Shown: in pieces, positions 18,108 through 26,169 of the stretch
How positions within the stretch are numbered: position 1 is the stretch's first letter
How the letters are laid out: every line of letters starts with the position of its first letter
NCBI GenBank assembly: GCA_964405435.1
Contig: CAYOOD010000012.1
Coordinates: forward strand, 50,438-114,437
DNA: 64,000 nucleotides
Direction: 5' to 3'
Origin: DVEG01 sp964405435
GTDB taxonomy: Bacteria; Cyanobacteriota; Cyanobacteriia; Cyanobacteriales; Oscillatoriaceae
The notes under the pieces: model-generated
What the model was told of the DNA's origin: nothing
Database searches by the model: none
Seen by the model: only the letters and a program-made list of their open reading frames with translations
Made by a program: the position numbers and the translations under genes

Positions 18108-18740
18108 GTGCAAAATGTTATTGTAATCGATCACCCGCTGGTGCAACACAAATTGACGCTGATGCGAAAAGCGGACACCAGTACCGCGAAATTTCGGCAG
18201 TTGCTCAAAGAAATTGCCCTGCTACTGGCTTACGAAGTAACGCGGGATTTGCCGCTGAAGTACGAAGACATTCAAACGCCGATCGCTTCGATGCGGGCTC
18301 CGATGCTGGCGTCTGAAAAGAAAATGGTTATTGTCTCGATTATGCGGGCGGGGCAGGGATTTTTAGACGGAATTTCCGAACTGATTCCCTCGGCGCGAGT
18401 CGGACATATCGGATTGTACCGCGATCCGACAACGCTCGTGCCGGTGGAATATTATTTTAAGATGCCGCACGATATCGAGCATCGGGATGTTTTAATTGTC
18501 GATCCGATGGTAGCGACGGGAAATAGCGCGATCGCTGCAGTCGATCGCATCAAGGAAGTCAACCCGCTTTCGATTAAGTTTTTGTGCTTGCTCGCCGCGC
18601 CGGAAGGAATTAACAATTTCCACGAGTATCACCCCGACGTCCCGATTTATACGGCTGCCATAGACGAGCGCCTCGACGAGCGCGGTTATATTATACCCGG
18701 GCTGGGGGATGCAGGCGATCGCTTGTACGGAACGAAATAA
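18108..18740 (+). CDS. upp: Uracil phosphoribosyltransferase
   Basis: 210 residues from GTG with AAGGAATAAGGAA upstream. It converts uracil and PRPP to UMP and pyrophosphate. The PRPP-binding motif is VLIVDPMVATGNSA (128-141), and the C-terminal uracil-binding region DERGYIIPGLGDAGDR is intact. In this operon it probably plays the role of URC6, activating uracil to the ribotide on which the URC1-like enzyme acts, as well as general salvage. It converges with the transporter operon: only 12 bases separate the two stop codons. Confidence 0.95.
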   Translation: MQNVIVIDHPLVQHKLTLMRKADTSTAKFRQLLKEIALLLAYEVTRDLPLKYEDIQTPIASMRAPMLASEKKMVIVSIMRAGQGFLDGISELIPSARVGHIGLYRDPTTLVPVEYYFKMPHDIEHRDVLIVDPMVATGNSAIAAVDRIKEVNPLSIKFLCLLAAPEGINNFHEYHPDVPIYTAAIDERLDERGYIIPGLGDAGDRLYGTK

Positions 18741-18752
18741 ATTACTCATCAA

Positions 18753-19688
18753 TTAGTCCTCCCGACTTTCGGGAATGTAAGGAATGCCGAGGGAGGCGGG
18801 CGGCGTAGATTTGCCCGCCAATCCCACCAGAGCTAAAAGAGCGATCGCGTAAGGCAACATCGTCAGAAATTGATAGGGAATATTTAAATTAAACGCTTGA
18901 ATCCGCAATTGCAGCGCTTCCGTCGCCCCAAATAACAGACAAGCCAACGCCGTGCTGACGGGATGCCACCTGCCGAAAATCAGCGCTGCTAGCGCAATAA
19001 AACCCTTTCCCGCACTCATATCCTCAGCAAAAAATTTGACGTGAACCAGGGCGAGATAAGCGCCGCCCAATCCAGCCAGAAAACCGCTGAAAATAACCGC
19101 TGCATAGCGCGTCAAAACAACCGACACCCCAGCCGTATCTGCCGCGCGGGGATATTCTCCCACAGCTCGGAGGGAAAGCCCCCAACTGGTGCGGAAAATC
19201 ATATAGGTACTCAACGGAATCAGCAACAGCAAGAAATAGACTAAAATATCCTGCTCGAACAGTACCGCGCCCAAAATTGGGATATTTTTGAGAACGGGAA
19301 TCCCAATCGAATTAATACCCGGCAATTGCCGCGCTTCGCCGCTGTTAAATAAAATCCGCGCCCAAAATGAAGTCAGCCCTGCTGCTGCCAGATTTATCGC
19401 CAGTCCAGATACCAACTGATCCACCCGCAAAGTGACGCAGAGATAGGCGTGCAGGAGCCCCACCAATCCCCCGACTGTCACAGCCGCCAACACGCCAAGC
19501 CCTACAGAGCCGCTGTAAAATGCGGCAGCAGCACTGGCAAAAGCTCCCGATAATAACATCCCCTCCAAGCCAATATTGATGACGCCGGAGCGTTCCGAAA
19601 AAAGTCCGCCCAGTGCGGCAAAGGCTAAGGGAACAGAAAGGCGCAGGCTGGATACTAAGTAATCGGTGAAAAAGGTTAAATTGTCCAT
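18753..19688 (-). CDS. ABC transporter permease of the nucleoside/BMP type (second permease)
   Basis: 311 residues, highly hydrophobic, with about eight to ten membrane spans. The N-terminal pattern LAFAALGGLFSERSGVINIGLEGMLLSGAF is typical of the shorter permease (NupQ, YufQ, BmpC-like) of bacterial nucleoside importers. It begins on the minus strand 86 bases after the start of the Rpn-type gene upstream, and is the last gene of the transporter block. It should form the membrane heterodimer with the longer permease at 20655-21698. Confidence 0.9.
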   Translation of the reverse strand: MDNLTFFTDYLVSSLRLSVPLAFAALGGLFSERSGVINIGLEGMLLSGAFASAAAAFYSGSVGLGVLAAVTVGGLVGLLHAYLCVTLRVDQLVSGLAINLAAAGLTSFWARILFNSGEARQLPGINSIGIPVLKNIPILGAVLFEQDILVYFLLLLIPLSTYMIFRTSWGLSLRAVGEYPRAADTAGVSVVLTRYAAVIFSGFLAGLGGAYLALVHVKFFAEDMSAGKGFIALAALIFGRWHPVSTALACLLFGATEALQLRIQAFNLNIPYQFLTMLPYAIALLALVGLAGKSTPPASLGIPYIPESRED

Positions 19689-19774
19689 CCCAACTCAGTT
19701 TGTAGTAGGCGGTACGCGCGCCGCTATTATATGCGCGTGCGTACCTTCCTACAACGGAGCGGTTTTATTCGTTC

Positions 19775-20572
19775 CTATTGCTCTGACTGCTCTGCCGTTT
19801 GAGCGGCTTGTTGCACCTGCTCCACCGTCAAACCCAATCCCTGTGCTACTTGTTCCACAGTCAAGCCTAATGCCAGCAATCGAGGCACGGATTCTAATCT
19901 GGCTTCCTGCTTCCCTTCTTGCCGCATTTCTCGGGCAAACTTCGTCTGCCTTAAATCATCCAGTCCTAACATAGCTTCCAACTCCTCTCGGCTCAGGTTG
20001 GGAAATTTGTACAAGACGATCGTTTCTATTAAGTCTACAACATTTTGGGCTTGTTGGTCGTCGGCGACCTCCTGCGGGACTTGTTCGAGTAGTTCTCTGG
20101 CTCGCGCCGGCGCTTCTGCTTCTGGCGTCACCACTAACTTAATGATGCGCAAACCGAGCGAATTTGCCGTCCCTACCTCCAATTCATCCAAATACACGCG
20201 AGTCACTTTCGGCGAATTCAGCAACTCCTGATAGGGAATCAGTTTGTTGGGTTCCGTGCTGCGGTCTTTGAAAATGAATACGGCTCGCCAATCTTGTGCC
20301 GGATCGGTTCTGTCGAGGTAGGTGAAGATTTCCGCAAAGGTACTGGAGTAAATATTCAGGCTCCTGTAAAACTGCACTTCTCCAAAATACAGGGGCCGGC
20401 GGTAATTTTTTACCCTCGGCACGAAGAACCCATCTATGCGATAGGCGGTATCTTTCACTTCTACGGACTCAAAGCGATAGGCGCTGGCTTCGGAAGCGGG
20501 CTGGCCAATCATCTCGAAAAAACTGTCTGGCAATTCTTTGAACAGGCGATAAAATATCGAATCGGTCTTCAT
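19775..20572 (-). CDS. Rpn-family / DUF2887 PD-(D/E)XK nuclease-like protein
   Basis: 265 residues. The N-terminus KTDSIFYRLFKELPDSFFEMIG and YRIDGFFVPR..PLYFGEVQFYRS are the hallmarks of the DUF2887/Rpn group: Asp of RIDG and Glu-x-Gln of GEVQ fit a PD-(D/E)XK active site. The C-terminal 60 residues (SREELEAMLGLDDLRQTKFAREM, then two LGLTVEQVAQ-like repeats) are the usual variable tail. These proteins are recombination-promoting nucleases or transposase relatives, common in cyanobacteria. It sits between the two permease genes of an importer, an odd place suggesting insertion. Confidence 0.88.
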   Translation of the reverse strand: MKTDSIFYRLFKELPDSFFEMIGQPASEASAYRFESVEVKDTAYRIDGFFVPRVKNYRRPLYFGEVQFYRSLNIYSSTFAEIFTYLDRTDPAQDWRAVFIFKDRSTEPNKLIPYQELLNSPKVTRVYLDELEVGTANSLGLRIIKLVVTPEAEAPARARELLEQVPQEVADDQQAQNVVDLIETIVLYKFPNLSREELEAMLGLDDLRQTKFAREMRQEGKQEARLESVPRLLALGLTVEQVAQGLGLTVEQVQQAAQTAEQSEQ

Positions 20573-20654
20573 TGCTTGACCTCTTATCTCGATATTTTAT
20601 TTTACTACTATCAGAGTAAATTCGTAAAAAGTAAGTTTTAATTTTTACAAAAAT

Positions 20655-21698
20655 TTATTTTTTTGACGAGCGCTCTAGGGCAAAACTAATGGCGATGAAC
20701 AAAATAATTAACCCTTGAATGGCGTAGACGACGGTAACGGGAACTCCTGCGCCGCGCTGCATCATATTTGCGCCGCTTCTGAGCACTCCAAAAAAGAAGG
20801 AGGTGGCGATAACGCCCGCGATATTTCCGCGACTTAGAAAGGCGATCGCGATCGCGTCAAATCCATAACCGGCAGAAAAGCGATCGAACAATCGGTGCTT
20901 CAATCCCAGCACTTCAGAAGCGCCCGCCAAGCCCGCTAAACCGCCTGCAAGTGCCATCACCATGACAATCGTATGGGTGACGGATATTCCCGCATATTTC
21001 GCCGCTGTGGGGTTCAATCCGACGGCTTCGATTTGATAGCCGAGGGGCGATCGCGCGACGACTACCCACAGAACTAGCGCCGCAATTAACCCGACCAAAA
21101 TTCCCGCGTGTGCCTGCGTTTGCGGTAGAATGACAGGCAGCCAAGCCGATTGGGCGATTAAAGGCGAATACGCGCTCGGCGCTCCCGGTTCGATTAGGGG
21201 ATTATTGACGAGATATCCGACTAGATTCAGGGCAATATAATTCAGCAATAGGGTACTGATAACTTCATTGACTCCCCGCACTGCTTTGAGGTATCCTGGG
21301 ATGAATCCCCAAACGGCACCGAAGAGAAATCCCCCCAATAATGCGAGGGGCAGGTGAATCCACGCGGGCACTCCCTGCAAGTACAATCCGACGAGGGTGC
21401 TGCCGAGCCCGCCCATATAAATTTGCCCCTCGCCGCCGATATTAAAAAGTCCGGCTTTTAGGGCAATTTGCACGCTCAAACCGGCGAGCAGGAGGGGAGC
21501 CATTTTCGCGATCGTATTGGCGAAGCCGTAGTAATTGGCTAAGGCTTCTGTAAATAAGACGGTGTAGGCGGCGATGGGATTTTTGCCGCTGAGGAGGATT
21601 AATCCGGCTCCGGCTGCTAAAGCAGTTGCGATCGCAACGACAGGCGAGAGCAGCGGTAGAAGTTTAGAGGGGACAGATGCCGTTTTCACTGCAAACAT
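20655..21698 (-). CDS. ABC transporter permease of the nucleoside/BMP type (first permease)
   Basis: 347 residues from MFAVKTASVPSK; an in-frame extension of 18 codons upstream lacks a reason to be used. About nine hydrophobic segments. Signature stretches are LLLAGLSVQIALKAGLFNIGGEGQIYMGGL and GVNEVISTLLLNYIALNLVGYLV, typical of the longer permease (NupP/YufP-like). It lies between the ATPase gene and the Rpn-type gene on the minus strand. Inferred substrate: nucleosides or nucleobases. Confidence 0.9.
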   Translation of the reverse strand: MFAVKTASVPSKLLPLLSPVVAIATALAAGAGLILLSGKNPIAAYTVLFTEALANYYGFANTIAKMAPLLLAGLSVQIALKAGLFNIGGEGQIYMGGLGSTLVGLYLQGVPAWIHLPLALLGGFLFGAVWGFIPGYLKAVRGVNEVISTLLLNYIALNLVGYLVNNPLIEPGAPSAYSPLIAQSAWLPVILPQTQAHAGILVGLIAALVLWVVVARSPLGYQIEAVGLNPTAAKYAGISVTHTIVMVMALAGGLAGLAGASEVLGLKHRLFDRFSAGYGFDAIAIAFLSRGNIAGVIATSFFFGVLRSGANMMQRGAGVPVTVVYAIQGLIILFIAISFALERSSKK

Positions 21699-21794
21699 GA
21701 CTGCAAAACTACCAGAATAATGAATTATTTTTCTCGTTCCTGGGGCGGGCACGGGGGCACTCTCTGAGAAAACTCAGCCGAAGCATCAAGCACT

Positions 21795-21858
21795 TCAGCT
21801 TCCCACTCCCCCACTCCCCCACTCCCCCACTCAGCACTCAGCACTCAGCACTCAGCAC
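21795..21858. repeat. Short tandem repeats, 8-mer then 7-mer
   Basis: ACTCCCCC repeated three times is followed by ACTCAGC repeated four times, immediately downstream of the ATPase gene. Such short tandemly repeated repetitive sequences are typical of filamentous cyanobacteria. Confidence 0.85.
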
Positions 21859-21862
21859 TCTT

Positions 21863-23374
21863 TTAGGCGGGCTGGATGTTGCCGCCCGCCATCACCAAAC
21901 CTACTTGCTCTACTGTGGCAGTTGTCGCATCCAGTATACCGACAAATTGCCCCTCGTACATGACGGCAATGCGATCGCTCGCTGCCATAATTTCTTCTAA
22001 TTCATTGGAAATGTAGAGAATTGCCGCGCCTCGATTTCTTTCGGCTAGCAAGCGCTGCTGAATGTATTCGCTCGCGCCTACGTCTAACCCGCGCGTCGGC
22101 TGCATGGCTATAATTAATGTAGGATTTCCAGACAGTTCTCGCGCTAAGATAATTTTCTGCTGATTTCCGCCAGAAAGTTGGCTGACTTTTACGTCTGGCT
22201 GGGCGGCGCGAATGTCAAAATTTTTCATCGCTTCAAGGGCGCGATCGCGGATTATTTTCTCCTGCAACAGCCAGCGGCGGCAAAACGGCACAAATTCAAA
22301 GACTTTCAATATCAAATTTTTCGCGATCGCGAATCCCAGCACTAACCCCTTTTTCTGCCTGTCTTCGGGAATATAACCCAATTTTAGCTGTTTGAGACGC
22401 TGCCGTACAGAGTAGCGCGTGATATCTTCTCCCTCTAGCAAAATTTCTCCTGCCTTTAAAGGCAGAATCCCAATAATTGCTTCTGCTAACTCTCGCTGCC
22501 CATTGCCATCTACCCCTGCCACTCCCAGAATTTCGCCTGCCCGCAACTGAAACGAAACATCCCGCACCACGGGCAAATTCCGGCTATCCTGTACCTGCAA
22601 AGCGCGCACTTCCAAGATAATTTTATCTGATTTTGCCGGAGTTTTCTCAAATTTAAATAAAATTTCCCTGCCTACCATCAATTGTGCCAATTCCTGGCGC
22701 GTTGTCTCGGCAATTTTCCGCTCTGCCACCACTTTGCCGCGCTGCAATACGGTAACGCTCTCGCACAGATTCATCACCTCTTCTAATTTGTGACTGATAA
22801 ATATAATCGCGCGCCCCGATGCCGCCAGTTGCCGCAGGATCTTTGCCAAAATTTCTGCCTCTTGGGGGGTGAGTACGGCGGTGGGTTCGTCTAAAATTAG
22901 TATTTGGGCGTTGCGGTAAAGTGCTTTGAGAATTTCTACCCGCTGCTGAATCCCTACGGGCAACTCTCCGACTTTCGCGATCGCATCTACGTCTAACCCG
23001 TAAGTTCGCGCCATCTCGGCAATTTCCCGCGCCTTTTTTTGCCAATCCAGACGCCACGAAAAGCCCGTACCCAGGATAATATTTTCCGTGACGGTTAGCT
23101 GCGGCACTAAGCTAAAATGCTGGTGGATCGTGCCGATCCCGCAGGCAATCGCTTGCTTCGGCGAGGAAATCTTTACAGGCTTTTCATCTATATAAATTTT
23201 ACCAGAATCCGGCTGATACAGCCCGCACAAGATATTGATTAATGTCGTTTTGCCCGCCCCATTTTCCCCCAGCACGGCGTGTATCGTGCCGCGACTGACG
23301 CTCAGGCTGATATTCTCATTGGCGACAAAATTGCCAAATTTTTTTGTTATCCCTTCCAGCCGCAAATCTGTCAT
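21863..23374 (-). CDS. Nucleoside-type ABC importer ATPase with two nucleotide-binding domains
   Basis: 503 residues from MTDLRLEGITKKFG; earlier in-frame Met codons read through a hairpin repeat and are not credible. The first domain has Walker A GENGAGKTT and Walker B ILILDEPTAVL, with the unusual signature GIQQRVEIL; the second has a degenerate Walker A (VDGNGQRE, no Lys) and the signature LSGGNQQK. This double-domain form, with one canonical and one degenerate site, is typical of NupO/YufO and sugar or nucleoside importers. It should energise the two permeases encoded next to it. Confidence 0.93.
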   Translation of the reverse strand: MTDLRLEGITKKFGNFVANENISLSVSRGTIHAVLGENGAGKTTLINILCGLYQPDSGKIYIDEKPVKISSPKQAIACGIGTIHQHFSLVPQLTVTENIILGTGFSWRLDWQKKAREIAEMARTYGLDVDAIAKVGELPVGIQQRVEILKALYRNAQILILDEPTAVLTPQEAEILAKILRQLAASGRAIIFISHKLEEVMNLCESVTVLQRGKVVAERKIAETTRQELAQLMVGREILFKFEKTPAKSDKIILEVRALQVQDSRNLPVVRDVSFQLRAGEILGVAGVDGNGQRELAEAIIGILPLKAGEILLEGEDITRYSVRQRLKQLKLGYIPEDRQKKGLVLGFAIAKNLILKVFEFVPFCRRWLLQEKIIRDRALEAMKNFDIRAAQPDVKVSQLSGGNQQKIILARELSGNPTLIIAMQPTRGLDVGASEYIQQRLLAERNRGAAILYISNELEEIMAASDRIAVMYEGQFVGILDATTATVEQVGLVMAGGNIQPA

Positions 23375-23415
23375 TTTATTCTTATAGGAGGTGTTTTTTT
23401 TCAGTCGCTGCCAGC

Positions 23416-23487
23416 AAGGGCGAAGCATTTGCGAATAAATATTGTCTGCCAACTCACAGTTTATTTGCGCAAATGCTTCGCCCCTAC
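23416..23487. repeat. Long hairpin repeat of the GGGCGAAGCATT family
   Basis: Arms AAGGGCGAAGCATTTGCGAAT and TTGCGCAAATGCTTCGCCCC pair around a 25-base loop. It lies between the binding-protein gene and the ATPase gene, inside the transporter operon. Confidence 0.8.
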
Positions 23488-23519
23488 AGCCTCTACAAAA
23501 TTGGGAGGCTTCCGGTTAT

Positions 23520-24590
23520 CTACGCTTGCTTGACGCAGCGAGTCATTTTCCCTGCCTCTTGACACGGGGGAAAGGCGATTTTTTTCGCTATAATTGCCTC
23601 TTTAGTCCCCAGCGACTTCTGCTGTACTTCTGCTGGCACCATTGCGCCAAATTTACCCAAATATAAAAGGTCTGGTTTTTCCAAACCTATCGAGTAAATT
23701 GCGCCTTTGAGATTGCCAGTCACAGCCAATTCCGCCAGATAAGCGATCGCTAAATCGATTCGCTTTACCGCACTCGTCAGCACGGCAGTGGGTGCCACCG
23801 CTAACTGATCTGCCGTATTTCCAAACGCGAATACTTTCTTTTCCGCACAGGTTTGCAGCACCGCTGGCGAGGCATTGTCGAGCCACTGGTAAATCACATC
23901 CGCCCCCGCCGAAATCAGTGCTAGCGTTGCTTCTTTTGCCTTCGCCGCATCGTTCCAATCCCCCGTGTAACTGCTGGTAATTTGAATCGCTGGCTTGACT
24001 GACTTCGCGCCTAATTCAAAGCCCCGCAATTCTTCATCGGTGGCTTGGAATGACTGGGCGGCTATGTACGCTATTTTATTTGATTTTGTCATCGATGCGC
24101 CGATAATGCCGCACAAATAACTTGTTTGCAGGTGATCGATGCGCAAAGAGGCGATATTCTGCCCGCTGATATTGCCATTCACTCCGATAAAGAACGTATT
24201 GGGAAACTGCGGGGCAACTTGCTGAATCGCCGCATCAAATTGTCCGCCGTGGGCGTAGACGATTTTATAGCCGCGCCGCGCGAAATCGGAAAGCGCTTCT
24301 ACTTGATCGGCTTGTCCGACTTTTTCCGCATAAGCCGTCTCGACTTTTAGCTGTTTCTTGGCAGTTTCTACCCCTTCATATCCCGCCTGATTCCAGGCTT
24401 TATCGCTGATAATTCCCGGCAGGACGATCGCCACTGAGAGGGGTTTGGCACTCGGCGAAGCGTTGGGATTTCCTGCAGTGGGGGCTGTGGCGGTTGGCTG
24501 AGAGCCGCCGCACGCTTTCAGCAATAAGCTGGTGCCGAAAGCGGCTGAGCCGTAAATCAAAAATTGCCGTCGATTATACTGGTTTGCCAT
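23520..24590 (-). CDS. BMP-family nucleoside-binding lipoprotein
   Basis: 356 residues. The N-terminus RRQFLIYGSAAFGTSLLLKACGG combines a twin-arginine-like start with a lipobox at Cys27, so the protein is exported and anchored by lipid. The body follows the BMP/PnrA substrate-binding family: VAIVLPGIISDKAWNQAGYEGV, VYAHGGQFDAAIQQVAPQFP, and DVIYQWLDNASPAVLQTC. Most BMP proteins with such permeases bind purine or pyrimidine nucleosides. It is the first gene of the minus-strand operon; the opposite operon for uracil breakdown suggests it imports uridine or a relative, which is inference. Confidence 0.9.
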   Translation of the reverse strand: MANQYNRRQFLIYGSAAFGTSLLLKACGGSQPTATAPTAGNPNASPSAKPLSVAIVLPGIISDKAWNQAGYEGVETAKKQLKVETAYAEKVGQADQVEALSDFARRGYKIVYAHGGQFDAAIQQVAPQFPNTFFIGVNGNISGQNIASLRIDHLQTSYLCGIIGASMTKSNKIAYIAAQSFQATDEELRGFELGAKSVKPAIQITSSYTGDWNDAAKAKEATLALISAGADVIYQWLDNASPAVLQTCAEKKVFAFGNTADQLAVAPTAVLTSAVKRIDLAIAYLAELAVTGNLKGAIYSIGLEKPDLLYLGKFGAMVPAEVQQKSLGTKEAIIAKKIAFPPCQEAGKMTRCVKQA

Positions 24591-24847
24591 AACGCCTCGA
24601 CTCCCGATCGGTGGGCTGCGATTGTCCTCTGAATAGAATAGGATAGCGCGATCGCTTTCGCATAGCTGCGCTGAGTGCAGATCGCGTTAATTTCGTTTAT
24701 TTGATTGGCTCTGCTGCCTGCCGATGCTTCTCTCTCCCGCCGCTGCCAGAAAGCGCCGCAACTCCTTCGCCCCTCGCGTCGCCCCCGCTTATGTTACAAT
24801 TGATACAGCCTCGGTCGCTCCACGCACAACTCTGAAAAAAAACGAAT
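24591..24847. other. Divergent intergenic region
   Basis: 257 bases separating the start of the BMP lipoprotein gene from the start of cheB. No repeats or clear operator seen. Confidence 0.4.
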
Positions 24848-25849
24848 ATGCTTGGACACGATATTATCGTCGTTGGAGCCTCCGCAGGCGGAGTGGAAGC
24901 CCTAACCCAACTGGTTCAAAATTTACCGCCAGATTTGCCAGCAGCCGTTTTCGTGGTGCTTCACCTTCCCGCTCACGGCATCAGCGTGCTGCCGAATATT
25001 TTGAATCGCAACGGGCGACTGAAAGCGTCGCACCCCCGCGACGGGGAGGCGATTGAATACGGGCAAATCTACGCAGCACCGCCAGATCACCATTTACTCG
25101 TCAAACGCGGGCACGTCCACCTCTCGCGAGGGCCGAAAGAAAATGGCCACCGTCCCGCAGTCGATACCCTGTTTCGGACGGCGGCGCGGGCTTACGGGCG
25201 GCGCGTGGTGGCAGTCATCCTGTCGGGTTCCCTCGACGACGGCACCGCCGGGATTATTGCGGTGAAAAATCGCGGCGGCGTGGCAGTCGTTCAGAGCCCC
25301 CAAACCGCCATGTTTCCGAGTATGCCCAAGAGCGCGATCGACAACGCAACTATTGACTATATCCTACCTGTATCGGAGATCGCAGTCGTTTTAGGCGATT
25401 TGGCTCGCCAGCCCGTCGCTGAGGAGGAAACAGACGCTATATCTGAAGAAATGGAAATGGAGGCTGATATGGCAGAATTGGATTTGGATGCCTTGCAGAA
25501 CGAGAAAAGGCCGGGAATCCCCTCGGGATTTGCCTGCCCGGAGTGCGGCGGCGCTCTCTGGGAACTCAATGACGGCGATTTAATCCGGTTTCGCTGCCGC
25601 GTGGGCCATGCCTATTCGGCTGATACCCTGCTAGCAGAACAGTCTGACGCCCTGGAGGAGGCGCTGTGGGTGGCGCTGCGGGCGCTGGAAGAGAGCGCGG
25701 CGCTGGCGCTGCGGATGGCAAAGCGGGCGAGCGATCGCAACAACTCCCGCAGCGCCGAACAGTTCGCACAACAAGCCGAGGAAACCAAGCAGCGTGCCGC
25801 GCTCATCCGCAATGTCCTGTTAAAGGAACAAGGAAATGGCCAGTCCTGA
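24848..25849 (+). CDS. CheB-type protein-glutamate methylesterase without receiver domain
   Basis: 333 residues. The catalytic domain starts at once (IIVVGASAGGVEAL): Ser12, His39 in VVLHLPAHG and Asp131 in LSGSLDDGTAG form the CheB triad. The usual N-terminal receiver domain is absent. The C-terminal part carries CPECGGALWELNDGDLIRF and FRCRVGHAYS, a small CxxC/C..H zinc-ribbon-like module seen in CheB proteins of CheB/CheR/PAS sensory clusters, then helices rich in Ala and Glu. It probably demethylates or deamidates a sensor, acting with the CheR-PAS protein 320 bases downstream. Confidence 0.9.
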   Translation: MLGHDIIVVGASAGGVEALTQLVQNLPPDLPAAVFVVLHLPAHGISVLPNILNRNGRLKASHPRDGEAIEYGQIYAAPPDHHLLVKRGHVHLSRGPKENGHRPAVDTLFRTAARAYGRRVVAVILSGSLDDGTAGIIAVKNRGGVAVVQSPQTAMFPSMPKSAIDNATIDYILPVSEIAVVLGDLARQPVAEEETDAISEEMEMEADMAELDLDALQNEKRPGIPSGFACPECGGALWELNDGDLIRFRCRVGHAYSADTLLAEQSDALEEALWVALRALEESAALALRMAKRASDRNNSRSAEQFAQQAEETKQRAALIRNVLLKEQGNGQS

Positions 25850-25970
25850 CGAGTTCGGGAAGGCGCAAAACAACCACGGCGAACCAGAAACCACTTCTGA
25901 GGCTGACAGAATTATCGCGGCCCGCGAAAAGTGGAACTTTGGCGCGAATCAGTATAAACCCTACAGCTAG
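25836..25970 (+). CDS. Candidate 44-residue protein overlapping the cheB end
   Basis: ATG at 25836 with AAGGAACAAGGA directly upstream; overlaps the last 14 bases of the CheB gene in another frame. The peptide begins MASPDEFGKAQNNHGEPETT and ends KWNFGANQYKPYS. It is hydrophilic with no recognised domain. The good ribosome binding site and overlap suggest translational coupling, but the length is small and it could be chance. Confidence 0.35.
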   Translation: MASPDEFGKAQNNHGEPETTSEADRIIAAREKWNFGANQYKPYS

Positions 25971-26169
25971 AGCTGTGCTGTGCAAGCTTCAAAAAATCAG
26001 AGCGAACAATCGAAGCAGCTTCTAGAAAAGATGGAAAACTTCTCGACAAAACTTGTCAAAAATTGGGCAGGTATCGATCGCTGGTAAAACTCAGAAAGTG
26101 GGTTTTACTGAAGTTGATTTCTACAAAATTGCGTGGTAACGTAGAATTAACTTTTATACTGTCTGTCCT

